DNA of 56,488 bases from Phoronis australis. Lineage: Eukaryota; Phoronida; Phoronidae. Positions within the stretch are counted from its first letter, which is position 1. Every line of letters begins with the position of its first letter. Positions 45,101 through 56,488 of this stretch are shown piece after piece. Position numbers and translations under genes: made by a program. Location of the stretch: NCBI GenBank assembly GCA_002633005.1, contig NMRA01000524.1:2953-59440 (forward strand), given 5' to 3'. The notes under the pieces were generated by a model. It did not search any database. It saw only the letters and a list, made by a program, of their open reading frames with translations, and was not told the origin of the DNA.

Positions 45101-47970
45101 GTACGCTTCTCTTGCTGAGAAATGAGTCTGGAACAATGAATAATTCTGTCACCTCGAATGCACCTTCTTCTCAGTAAATAAACTGTATACCATGAAATCA
45201 AACTTGGAGAAATGTTTCTTTTCACTGTATCCTGGGCAGATTCATCAGATTGGTATTTGGGTTGTACTAGACTTGGCCACGTCAACGTGTCTGTCCGGCT
45301 TAACGCCCAACCCTGACAATAAATGCCGATGCTCGTCTGGACGCCCACCCCAGTCTGTGCAAAGGATACTTCCTTCAAAGTGCCTTTGTGAGTGTCCACG
45401 CTACGAGCCTTTGAGCTCTTCAACCGTATGCAACTTGCTTACCCATCTGTTACAGTCAGTTACGATGGCACCTTGCCCTGTTTGGATGAGAAAATATCGT
45501 TCTTTTGGTTCGTATTTATTCTAATATAATCGTACGTCTCCAAAACACGGAGAACGTATTCACGTGAGTGAGTCAACTGTTGGGTAAATACCCAAACCCC
45601 AACTTTCCGATAAGTTTTGTTTTAAACACCCAGGCTGTGCTTGATACTGACCCCCTGATGTTTGAATTTCCCCACTGAAGTAGCTTAGGCGTTAGCTTGG
45701 CTCGTGTTCCGTAGACGCGGGAACCTTGCGAGAACTCAAGATGATACAAGACATTGCAAGGTATCTCCACGTTTTACAAGGGAAGCATGTGGTTGTACTA
45801 GCTTCTTGTGGGAGATAGTTATTTCTATGGACCAGTATTATAAACAATGGGGATGTAGGCTTTAGATTGTGCTTTGGTTGTTACATATAGTCATTCTTAA
45901 ATGTTTGTCATGTGCTATATTTTGACATAAATCTCAACGTACAACCTGACACAGCACAAGATGGTTGGAGTTGAGGACAGTGTATCCGTAACTGTAGTTG
46001 GGTGTAAGTGTTTTATCCATCTTAAACTGCTGCACGTTATCTCAAAAGAACGTCCTAATTGATGCACTTGCACGAACACGAGATTGTGAAATCGGCTGTG
46101 TTTAGACGGGCAGTTGATGCAGAACATAGGTGATTGGGTGCAACTTGAACCAGCTGAAAACGTGTGAGAAATCGACACCGTTGTGTCCGTTTGTGCTATG
46201 TCAGTTTTCACCTCCCCTTGGAGTGTTGTTGAAACTGCCATAGTGGTGGATTCCGTGAGACAGATGAAGGAATCGGATTGTTTGGATCACGTAAAACTTG
46301 GTTATGCGTGAACAACGGGATGAAAAATACCACTTGGCACTTGCATGCACCAGAGTTGAAAGGGTGGGTCCACTGCTATGTGCGTTTTGGGGGAGTACGA
46401 TGAAGCAATCTTCATAGACAAAAAACTTCAAAACAAACCTCAGAATGCATCGAACTAATGCGTAGATCAGCAGGTCTTGCGTGAAAGGTTCTTGAGACAT
46501 GCACTACACGATCATGGTCAAATGTCGCCTCACAAGTCATAGGTTACATTACTTGTCCACAAGTCATAGGTTACATTACTTGTCCACAAGTTATCTGTGA
46601 TGTCAGTGGATCATGTTTAAGAGCCTACAACTGCCCCTCAGTGCACTTTAAAAATGACAGCAATGCTTTAAACAAGATCCCTCAAATTCTCATATCAATA
46701 TATGTCGTGGTTGAGAGTCTGTTGAACTTCGAGCATACTATTTTGTATTATCATACCTCCCATCTACTTTTTTTTTAAAAGTTGCTCCGCAGTGGTAGTT
46801 GGTGTTCTCCTCTGCTGTTTCAGTCAATTAGATATTCTAATAGATACCCTTCAGTTCAGTGTATCATATTCACCCTCATGAGATGTGTTCTTGTCTTGGC
46901 AAAGCTATTGCAAATAAATGAAAACATCAGTATAGACAACTGAATTATGACATTGGTATTTGGGTATCTTACTACGCAATGATCAAAGATGAGCTAAAGT
47001 GGCGCTAAACCTACGCTCCGTCCAAAAAACCAAGTGATGATTTAAGCCACTTACCGTTGCAAATTGGTCTCAACTTGTTCCTTAGTTAGTGACAAGTGAT
47101 TTCTGGGTTTGCAAAGAACTCATGAAACTACTCAAGGCATAAAATGACAAACCATGTAAAGCCGACTTGTAGAGCCCCATTTCAAGCAATAACAAATCAT
47201 TTATTCTTTCTGGACCCTGAAATCACCTTGAATTGGACTGAGGAACAATATGTGACCAATTTCGTAATGGTAAGTGGTAGGAATGAGAAGTTAGTTTTTG
47301 TGATGCAAGACGGGGAGATAACTTTCAACTTGGATACTATAAGTGTGAGGTGGCGAAGCACATTTCGTTACAACTCTATTCTGATGTAAGATTCATTGGG
47401 TTATTAACATGCAAGTGAAGGTATTTGACTTGGTAATAAATTTTAAATTAACCGTTTAGTACTTAAAATCAAAGTATTATGGCAACGCGTCTGTTGGGTT
47501 TGAATTGACAGAAAACTGTCTGTGGGGTCAGTAGGTTAAATCTGGTATGAACCTGCTTTCTGTAGTAACGTTTGATTGTATTCTCTTAATAACAGTTACA
47601 AAATTAGTCTCGAAATATTCCTTTCTAAGACTAGACTGTGGTCTTAGGAGGAAGTGAAAGTGGGTTATTGCATCACACTGTGTTCAATGAGTGAGTGTTC
47701 TTTGAACTGAGCACGAGGTGAAGCAGTAACAGATTATCAATTCTCCTTAATCTCAGGATACTTCCAATCTTAGTAAGGAACAAGTCGAGGCTAGTTTTTT
47801 CACAGTTAGCGGTATAAATCATAAGTTGGCCTCTTTGGCCGTGTTTTAAATCAGTTTTGATCATAAGTTGGTAGCAGGTTTTGTACTAGGCATAATTTGG
47901 TGACTGAAGGACTTGAATTGATATTTAATGGTTAGAGTTAAACTCTTGCAATGTTTTTTTTTCTCTGCAG
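45101..47970 (+). other. liprin-alpha intron 3
   Basis: From GTACGC to TTTTTCTCTGCAG. It contains a small 27-bp tandem repeat at 46531-46594. Otherwise nothing is recognised. Confidence 0.75.
46531..46594. repeat. 27-bp tandem repeat, 2.4 copies
   Basis: CACAAGTCATAGGTTACATT plus ACTTGTC occurs twice without change (46531 and 46558), and a third partial copy starts at 46585. Each unit begins CACAAGT and ends ACTTGTC, so its borders are also inverted. Confidence 0.85.
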
Positions 47971-48135
47971 CTTTTATTAGAGCACTTGGAATGTCTTGTG
48001 TCAAGGCATGAACGGTCTCTCAGGATGACGGTCGTCAAACGACAGGCGTCGTCACCAGCAGGTGTCTCTAGTGAGGTGGAAGTTCTCAAGGCACTCAAGT
48101 CATTGTTTGAGCACCATAAAGCATTAGACGAGAAG
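47971..48135 (+). CDS. PPFIA: liprin-alpha, coding exon 4 (residues 116-170)
   Basis: Fifty-five codons lie between a strong acceptor (T-rich, TTCTCTGCAG) and GTATGT, phase 0. It reads [20 protein letters not shown], then [18 protein letters not shown] and [17 protein letters not shown]. This is almost identical to vertebrate liprin-alpha and is the most conserved block in the window. It continues the N-terminal coiled coil, with a short break at the Ser/Pro/Gly stretch. Confidence 0.97.
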
Positions 48136-51100
48136 GTATGTGTGTCTCACCGTTTGTCTCTCGTTGTTGTAAAGGATGAAAAATCGTTTGTGCACCCGTG
48201 GTGCTCTTGTCGAGGTAATCAGTTTTGGGAGCTCTCGTGGTTTGAGGGCTCGAGTTAAAATAAATACGCTATAAAATGCTTTGAGGCATAAAACATCATA
48301 ATCATGGTGTCTTCCTTGTGTTTTGTGAAGAAGTCGGTGGTTTGAGAACCTCTCCCACCAGAGGGTTTTGAGATCCTCTTCCAGTTGGTAAAATTGATTA
48401 TCTGATTTGGTGCATTCTGGTGCATTCTAGACCCTTAATTTTCCTTCAAACTAGACCTCGAACTGAGCATGTTATTATTATGTACTTAGTGACAGTACTG
48501 GGGTCAGGAGTACTTTTCTTCTTGAGCTTATCAGAAAAATGGAATTGGCGTTAAAATTGAATTATGTATTCTTTCATGCACGTACATAGAGCGAAAAAAA
48601 TAATTTGAACCTTTATCGGCTTGGTTAACTATCTTGACATGGGTGTGTAATGAAACTTCCGTTTATATCCATTCGTTTACTTCGATTTTTGTAAAAATTC
48701 TGCTTCACTCATCTGTTGGATCAGTGTCATAGCAGACGATTAGTTCATGGTTGTAAATGGAGTGAATAAAATGACAAAATCCACCAGCGTACCCTGGCAC
48801 TTCGCCATGTTTCCTAGCAATGGGTTTCATTTTCACTGGCGATTCTTACATGACAAGGAAATAGTCCAGTCATCAATTTTTTGGTCAACATGCGCATGTT
48901 TTGAGAGTGGCAGCTGTCAAAAAGGAGAGTTGTAGGCCATCCATATATTTTACACGCACGGAAACACTAGTATGAACGTTGCTAAGAAAAGATAACAGTA
49001 CAAGTGTATACAGAACCCTTTGGTGTGCTGTTGATGGTGATGGCGGTTTTTATCAAATACAATTACTTAAAGGTTACATGTAAAACCTGATTGACGTGCT
49101 GGTATTTATGGGAACATCTACGAAACTGTCAAACCAATCTGTGATTAGCATGCATTTTTAAAGTAGAAGGCTCGTAGACTTTGATTTTGGATTTTGTACC
49201 AATCTGTCTTTAATTGGGTCACATGACCATGTCTTTGCCATGGGAAAAATAGCCCAAAAAAGGTCTGTCAACGTCATGGCAATATTTCATTTGATATTAA
49301 TGTGCACGATAAAATCTCAACAACTGTGAAACGGTTTCTTCTTTTCATTTTACGTGACTTGATTTTTTCACAAAACTGATATAATTTCTGTACTTTGATA
49401 GCAAAAGTCAAAATTTTAAAACTATTTCTAACAGCATTTTTGAAAACATTGCTTTAAGCACTGTATGTTCATATGAATTCGATAAGACATTTTTGAGATG
49501 GGACTTATTTTGACAGTTTTCTAGGGTTCCAGTTTATGCTTATTTTAGTTTCCTGACCACTAAGTTATGCTGCTTGTTGTATTCTTTGGTAAACTAAAAG
49601 TGACTGTCACAGCACAGCTCAAAATTTCGTTACAACCGTTTGCTGGACTTCATTGCAAACACAGCATTTATGTATTTCTTGCTTTTTGTCGTTTCTACGA
49701 AACAACATATTTTGCAGCATGCTGTTCATTTCCGCGCTATATTTAGCATGCTAATTAACACCCATTAGTTTCGCGACCTGAGCAAGGTGGTTGGTGGCCA
49801 TTGGTCTAAATTATTAATCATCGTAGATGTTTGATGTCCTCTGTGCTGGACTTTCCTGGAGTTATTGATCTTAGCCGAGAATAGCAGTCAAGCTGGCTGA
49901 TTACGCATAATATAGAGCGTTAGGAATGTGTTGGCATGTTCACAGGGCATTCACTTGGTTCAATATTTATTGCACGCGATGAGCGGTTACGTCTGTTGAT
50001 CCTTGTCAAAGGTCAAAGGTCGTCGTCAAAATCATGTGCTCAAGGTTGTTGACACAGTATAGGAAAAGTTGGGCATCAGTAGAAAAAAATAGGACGATTT
50101 GAAATTATGGTTACTATAAGTTTGCTCGTTTTGTAGTTAGTGTTCTGTCCGTGACACTTCAGTGCCTAGGACATCATGACACAGCTGAGCAGAACTTGTC
50201 ATGCAATATGTTTTTGAAAGTGTTGGGAAACATGGTTGCACCAGCGAGTAACTTTATTAAGGCGATTGAATACCTATGCTGCTAAGTCACATCCTTCTAT
50301 ACGAATTGTCAACCCAGGAAACCATACATTCCTTTAATTTCCTGATGATCACTTTTATTACACACTCTCAAATAATTCCCAGGTATTTGTTTCAGTTGAC
50401 TGTGTTTGCTATAAAAATCTTAATTTTCCTCAGTGGTCACCAAATGTTCATTAACACCAGTGTTTTGGTGATGAGTGCAGGCTGCTTAGTCAGCCGATTT
50501 TTACCAAGTTCTCAAAGCTGCCGGGTTAAGAATCCATTTTTTCCTGTTTGACAGACAATTGCTCTTTCCATTTTCATGTTTGCTGGATTCGTCTCTACAC
50601 ATTACTGCTGTCATTATTAGTGGAGTGTCAGATATCTGGTTGTCATTTTTAAAACAATGTTGGGTCTGTTGTCATGGTTACCATTTTGTCTCTATGAGTT
50701 GTATTGTGGTGTTGGCAGGTTTATTGCCATAATAACCACTGAGAACATGTGCTCCACTGACACTTGGTGGTTGTAACGCGGGATATGTGCCTCCATCTGT
50801 TGATAAAAGTTTACTGTAGTACGACAATACTTGGACATAAATTCCTTACATTGTTCAGTGAAAGGTTCCTAGCATTGCTCTAAAGTGAAAAACAGCCGTA
50901 GACCGATAAATGCCGAGAGGTAGACGCCTTTATTCCTCTGTCATTCCGCTCGATTGGCCTTTAAGTTTGGTGTTGATATGACGCCAACAGTGACCATATT
51001 TGACACACTTTTCGTGCAACTTTTGGTCCCTTGGCTCCTTGTGAAATTGATCTACCAAACCTCTCCAGCTGATGCGCAACCTGTGATTAGTTCAAACTTT

Positions 51101-51234
51101 AAAGTACATGATAAAACTAGTTTACTTCATAGCTTATTAAACAGGGTTGGTTAGTTTTTCTGGTCTAAGAAGAATGTGTTTTTATTCCTTTGGATTTTCT
51201 AGTTATCTAAATTGTTTTTTTTACATTTAGGGTT

Positions 51235-51680
51235 ATGCAGAAAAGTATCAAAATTTGGGTAACTCTAGAACAACATATCTCGGAAATTGCTGATCAGATT
51301 CATACAAAACTTCCAAGTGCTATGCTTTATACACTGGTATTCAAAACGCTGTTAGGGATTGCTTTTAGAATAACCCACGTTGCAAGAAAGGCTATCAAAA
51401 TAAGGACTCGTAGGATTTCTAGGAAAAAACTCGTAAGCTGCATAAAACGGAAATGAAATGATAACTTAGAAAATTCTAGCAGCTTTTTAAGATTTTGCCT
51501 TTGTCATTTGGTCTTGTTATTGATACCGCTGTTTTGCTGTACACGTACCTTTTATTTTTGTGCAACTGTACTAAAAAGATGTGATCACGTGACCCATTCA
51601 ATGTCAGATTGGTATAAAATGAAAAATTAAATTCTACACGCTTTCCAAACTGAGATAAATTACGCATGTAGTTAGATGAA
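51235..51680 (+). repeat. 450-bp dispersed repeat (copy 2)
   Basis: It aligns by eye with 22520-22975: TATCAAAATTTGGGTAACTC, CAAAACGCTGTTAGGGATTG, GGCTATCAAAATAAGGACTC, AATGTCAGATTGGTATAAAA, TTAAATTCTACACGC, in the same order and spacing. The boundaries are not defined. Confidence 0.55.
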
Positions 51681-51929
51681 TGCACAGATTTGTTGTTAAG
51701 TTTCTACATAACCTTATTCTTTCATGCTTGTGATTGTATCTTTCTTGCTTGTTCATCAAGCTACAGGTGTGTAGTTAGAAACACTGTTAACCCTGAATGG
51801 GAACGTCGAATTCTTTCTCCTTATCTCCAAAATGTGGGTAAATATTGTTGTCACAGTTTTGCCAATCCCTCATATGGAGTATCTCGTAGTTCGTGAGATG
51901 GCGCGAGTAAAGAAAAGCAATCTATGGTA

Positions 51930-52150
51930 AAAAATCTTCAATTTTGGACAACAATAATTGGTGAAGTTGCCATTTTTCGACATTACCCGCTGCATTGCCA
52001 CATGGTTTTGTCAAATGTTTTTAGCTGATGTCTATACTGCACAAACCTTTCCTACCACAAAGTAAAAATTTCTTAAAAGTTATATTTTTCGATACATTTG
52101 GCATAAGACATATTGTGTCCTAAACTTAGTATATTTCACTCTACCTGTGT
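51930..52150 (+). mobile_element. 240-bp MITE family member (diverged)
   Basis: AATAATTGGTGAAGTTGCCATTTTTCG...GTAAAAATTTCTTAAAAG...CATATTGTGTCCTAAACTTAG. The last block is the family's most stable word. Confidence 0.5.
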
Positions 52151-54073
52151 AAAGCCTGCATTCAGGCAGTCATGTAAGGTACCTTTGTCCATGTGCTTAA
52201 ATAGTCTTCTGTGTTCAAGAGCACCCTTCTTCACTAGTGCCACCTAGAGGAGTGCATATTAAGTTAACTAGATACCATCAGCTGTACCAGACTGCGTCGT
52301 GTTTCCAAAGGAAACACCACAAAACTCTCTAGGTAATGTCTACATTACCGCGCACTCATTTTTCTAGTGTGTGCTTTATCCAGAGTTTCATAAATGTTTA
52401 ACATCCTCTTAGCGTATCAGTGTTTTTTTACCACTGAAAATAATACCCCTCAGTTGGACCCATTGTCTAGTTTGTTTGTAGTGTCGTCAGCGTGTCGATT
52501 GCTAATTATCATTCTGTATACTGCCTGGGCACTCGTGCGATCATTATAATACATGTATGTATGAACGAGTATAATGTTTGATTGAATAAAACGTGGAAGT
52601 TGACTAGTTGAGAAGGTCATCTCCTGGTGGCCTTCAAGCTTGATGTGAACATGTTTGCGTGTTTGTGGGCGCTGTTTCTACAAGAAAAGGTAAACAGTTG
52701 TTTGTGAAGTCTTCTCCACTCCACTTGATGGCTGCCATCTTTAAGGGAAGACTGTCCGCTAATTGTTTAACGTTTATGCAGATGTAAATGTGCAAATTAG
52801 CGTGGTGTTGTTTCATAAACTGGCCTGGTCCGTGGTGGTTAATCAGACTGGCTCAGTTGGGCTGTTTAAGCCTTCGTTATTTAAAATTGAACAAGTACGG
52901 GTCTAAGGGACAGTAGGAAATGATCTGTTAGTTGTTAAGTCGTACTTTGTTGATCAATTATTCACAATGACAGCATTTGAAAAAGTACACCATTTCAATT
53001 TTTCTGAAATGGCACTGTTGCAAATTAGATTTTCTTTGTTGGGGACAGGAATAGCACATTGCATGAATGATCTTCTTTACGAAATGTCAGGCACTTATGA
53101 GTTGGCTCCAACAAGCGAAAACCTATACTTGGCACATGCGACATTCACCAGCTTGTCCGCATAATGAAGTGCACTTCCCGGGCAAGGGTTAAATTTTTTG
53201 TTATTAAAGCATCATTGAATGCAGTTAAAACTTGGTTGTGGTAAATAATATTTGGTTCACGGTAGGGCAACAATGAAGATGGAAAAGTGCCTCACTGATG
53301 TGCGGCATTAATAACAACAACAACCCCGTCCCCAAATACCATAGCACCCTCTATAATTCTGCAATATTTAACCACAATGCTACTCTTCCTCAGGGCACTT
53401 GCCCCCCCAGTTGTTCAATACGGCCACGCAGGTCATGAATTTGCATAAAGACTTAATGGTTTGTCACTTGTCATTCTGAGGCCAATTAATTGTTATGGTT
53501 ACATAAATTTGTGAGTTCCACTACAGTCATAAAATATTTGGATTGCTAAATGAAGTGCGATAAAATGCTCTTCACTTGCTGGACTCGGCTCAGGGGTGTG
53601 TTGGCATCCCTACAATTTGAAAACTAGGTCAATCGTGAAATGCATTTTTCTACTTTTTCAAGAGAAGAAAGATTATTTTGTGATGTGAGAATTGCAAATT
53701 GCCGCTTCCCACTCCTTGCTAACTTTCCTGTTAATTTCCCTTCATTCTCGATCATGAGGAAAGACTACTCTGACGGTGAGTGGGGCTTCCGCCCAGACGT
53801 CGTAACAAGGAATTCTGGGTCATTTTGTCTTAATACTTTTGGCTTGTACTGTAATTTCATGCTTTATTGGAAAGTTAAAAAATCACTATATTGTGCTATT
53901 GAAATGATTGTCCTAGTATGAGTGCAGACACTCAGGTAGTCCCGAACCCTCTCACCCATTGTTGGTGAATAAGACAGTTTCATTCTATGTTAGCGCCACC
54001 TTGTGAGTACCAGATCTTCCATCTGCTGCTGCTGTGTATGACTCATTTGACGTGTTGTCTCCCAATATTGCAG

Positions 54074-54148
54074 GTGCGTGAAAGGTTACGGGTAGCACTA
54101 GAGCGAGTATCAACCTTAGAAGAGGACCTAGTGTGTGCAAATCAAGAG
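54074..54148 (+). CDS. PPFIA: liprin-alpha, coding exon 5 (residues 171-195)
   Basis: Twenty-five codons lie between CAATATTGCAG and GTAAGT, phase 0. VRERLRVALERVSTLEEDLV followed by CANQE matches vertebrate VRERLRVALERVSxLEEEL...NQEI. The next exon (vertebrate LREQ...) is not found before the window ends, so the gene is 3'-truncated here: about 195 of the roughly 1,200 residues usual for liprin-alpha. The SAM domains are outside. Confidence 0.95.
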
Positions 54149-56488
54149 GTAAGTTGTACTGGCCACGCCCATTACCTAATGAAATGTAGTCACATTGAAA
54201 GGGCATGCTTATGAGAATTTCTTAAAATTGCTACTGTAAACTATTACCAAGTAAGGACGCAGTTATGACCAATGAGCGAATTTTGTTTGACCATTTTTGC
54301 CATGAAAGATTGCAGCACCAAATTAAATACTTACCACAGCTACCAGTAGACAAAGGTTTGAAAAATTGTGGGCTTTCGCAAAAATGTTGGCCTTCCGAAA
54401 TTTGTGAGATTTTTGAAACTTTAGGCTGTACGGTTAATTTTCAAAATAACCCACACTAGGGAGAAGCCTCCATCGGTGCATGTTCAGAAACAAAGTCCAA
54501 GAAAGCCTCCATCGAGTTGTTTTGAGATCATTTTGCATTTGTGGTACTTGTGAAAAGTTTGGAGGTGATGTCAATATTTTCTCAATTCCCGATCTTGAAA
54601 AAGAGCGAAACACGTGAAAGTGATCATAAGTCAACTGAGGCAGTATCAGATTTTATGCTGTAGCCATGATGCCAACAAAGTGAATAACTTTCTGTTTCAA
54701 TGTATTTTGAAGACATAGTTTCACACCAAAACAAGTGCTTTTTAAAACAAATAATAGCACTGTGTGAATCTGTTGCTCGGGGCATTTCTTGTCCACAGCA
54801 GTGATGGCCTTTTCCGAGACAATTCGGAGAACAGGCATATATGATGACATATAACTGTCTGTGATGTCAGATCAGGAAGACAGCTGTGTATTGCAATGGC
54901 TACAAGCAGCCAACCCTCCAAAATTTTGCTTGCTTCATTTGATAATTCCTTTCAACTCCATTTGTTGGCATAATTAAATTGTTTTTCACCAAGGAGATGT
55001 AAAGACCAGTGTGTCACAAATAAGTGAAGCCTATTACAAAATATTGCAGTTTTCATTTTTTGATTTTCAGCAGTGAGAAAAAAGGGAAACACATTTTAAT
55101 TTAACCATGTATATAATTGAAATTTGAGTGGAGGTGGTAATCTCAATGACAGAATTACAAGAACACTTGAAATGGAAGTCTTCTGAACTTGTTTTTTTTA
55201 AATTCATGTGTTAATCTATTGAAATAATAATAAACCCAAGACATCAAGAAATATTACCTGAAGATGCTAGTGAACATATTATTTCAGTCGTTCATTATGG
55301 CAAGTTAATTCTATCGTGCTTTGGTCACTGAGTCATAGAAATCAAAAAACAAATCAGAGGACAATTATGACTTAATCCACAGTTCAAATTAAAATCTAGT
55401 GCTTTCAGTCGGAATTATATATTTGGTTTCTAAAGTGAAAGACTTTCAAGGTAGTTGAAGGTTCCTGCTACTGTACATAAGTCACAACTGAAATAATCTC
55501 AGTACAGTAAAGTTTACATGTGAGTCAAAATGATCTAATCTTTTACCAAAATAAGTAACTTAGAATGCACAGTATTTTGAACATTTAAGCATTACAAACG
55601 TTATCCAACAACAAGACAAATTTACATGATATGAAAGTGGATATGTCTAACTATTACCATGGCGATCAGGTATTTCCTTTCATTAATATTCCACAAGCAT
55701 GATTTGAAAAAATAAAAAGTTGCACGGAAAAAGGATTGGAGGCTGGAAGCTTCACGATCCAACATGGCCTATTACTCTAATTAAGAGCCTTTACATTTTG
55801 GGCCTTGATAACTTGAATTAATAATGCAAAAAGTCACAATGCATGTATTGAAAGAACGATTCATGTGTAAAATTTAGAAAAATATGAATTATGTTGTGAC
55901 GCATAATCAAATCTTGAAGCGCAATAGACTTTCAAAGAAAAAGCGATTTCAAAACTTTTTCAACTATTTTTAAGGTGAGTGTATTGTTAACTGAATGAGA
56001 TATTCACACTGCAATAATTAGTATATTCCTTATATTTTTTTGCACAAAAACATAAACATTGTGCAAAGTTGCTTTTTGTAGCAATTTTCATCAAAATGTA
56101 TCGAAAGTTAAAACTTCACGAAATACAAAATAGCCGATTGAACATGCCCTTCAGTTCAGCAGAAGTCGCCATGTTGTCGGTGCCGCCGAAAATGAAACTA
56201 AGTCTTAACGGGAATTGTGAGCATTTTTATCACTCAATAAGTAACATGTGCTTGGCTGAAGTCCAATGAAAACTACTGAATGGCTCAGAATAGTAGGTAT
56301 AGATATTTCTCACTAAATTTCATCATAAATTATTGGTGAAGATAAATTATGCACGGTTTTAAACTGGTAACTTATGCCACTCTTGTCCAGGATGGCCAAC
56401 CATATCCAAACAAATGACCCAAATTTCGCCACCAAAATTGCAATAAATGTGCACTGCTTAACCCGATTTTGATATTTTTTTAATTTTT
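54149..56488 (+). other. liprin-alpha intron 5, runs off the window
   Basis: It starts GTAAGT. No exon is recognised in the remaining 2.3 kb. Frames at 54265-54459 and 56069-56269 show no liprin or other similarity. Confidence 0.7.

Larger units (their letters stand above)
48136..54073 (+). other. liprin-alpha intron 4 (5.9 kb)
   Basis: From GTATGT to AATATTGCAG. It holds one copy each of the 450-bp and 240-bp repeat families, a possible further 240-bp-type start near 49307 (GATAAAATCTCAACAAC), and CTCF-like words at 52236-52250 (AGTGCCACCTAGAGG) and 53992-54006 (AGCGCCACCTTGTGA). No extra exon is supported. Confidence 0.75.

Noticed and set aside
44848-45423. 191-codon frame on the minus strand, the second longest of the window
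   Set aside because: It runs antisense across liprin exon 3 and its introns, has no domain, and is explained as a shadow of the true exon plus chance.

Overview
This is animal nuclear DNA from an invertebrate bilaterian. Genes are split by AT-rich introns with ordinary GT..AG borders, and most of the window is intron or intergenic DNA filled with old short repeats. I cannot name the species. The repeat load and the protein divergence suggest a marine invertebrate, possibly a non-vertebrate deuterostome. That is inference.

Three genes can be supported. (1) At 649-1296 (+) there is an intronless-looking reading frame for a small type I membrane protein: signal peptide, one fibronectin-III-like ectodomain, one membrane span, short tail. 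(2) On the minus strand, 14389 down to 9687, lie three exons of a TMEM183 homologue. Their splice phases agree, and they include the F-box-like segment and the conserved WWHPxYP end. Further minus-strand exons at 17331-17561 and 19915-20149 are possible but unproven, and the N-terminus of TMEM183 was not found. (3) On the plus strand, from about 26385 to the end of the window, lie the first five coding exons of a liprin-alpha (PPFIA) gene: 26429-26521, 27292-27441, 44999-45100, 47971-48135 and 54074-54148. All introns are phase 0, and together the exons encode residues 1-195, the start of the N-terminal coiled coil. The rest lies beyond the right edge.

TMEM183 and liprin-alpha stand head to head here, about 12 kb apart. 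From memory, human TMEM183A and PPFIA4 are also neighbours on 1q32, so this looks like an old linkage, with one gene inverted relative to human.

The rest is mostly mobile-element debris. It includes a family of about 240 bp with imperfect inverted ends (at least ten copies), a second family of about 450 bp (two copies), a 127-bp hAT-like MITE with an intact 5-bp target duplication, and a 350-bp MITE flanked by TA. There are also a tRNA-like SINE head, a decayed non-LTR reverse transcriptase, a 40-bp minisatellite interrupted by another element, and a perfect 30-bp hairpin. A 42-bp minisatellite forms the 3' end of liprin intron 1 and supplies the pyrimidine tract of the next exon. I saw no CRISPR array, rRNA, intact tRNA or prokaryotic-type operon, and no convincing new multi-gene system.
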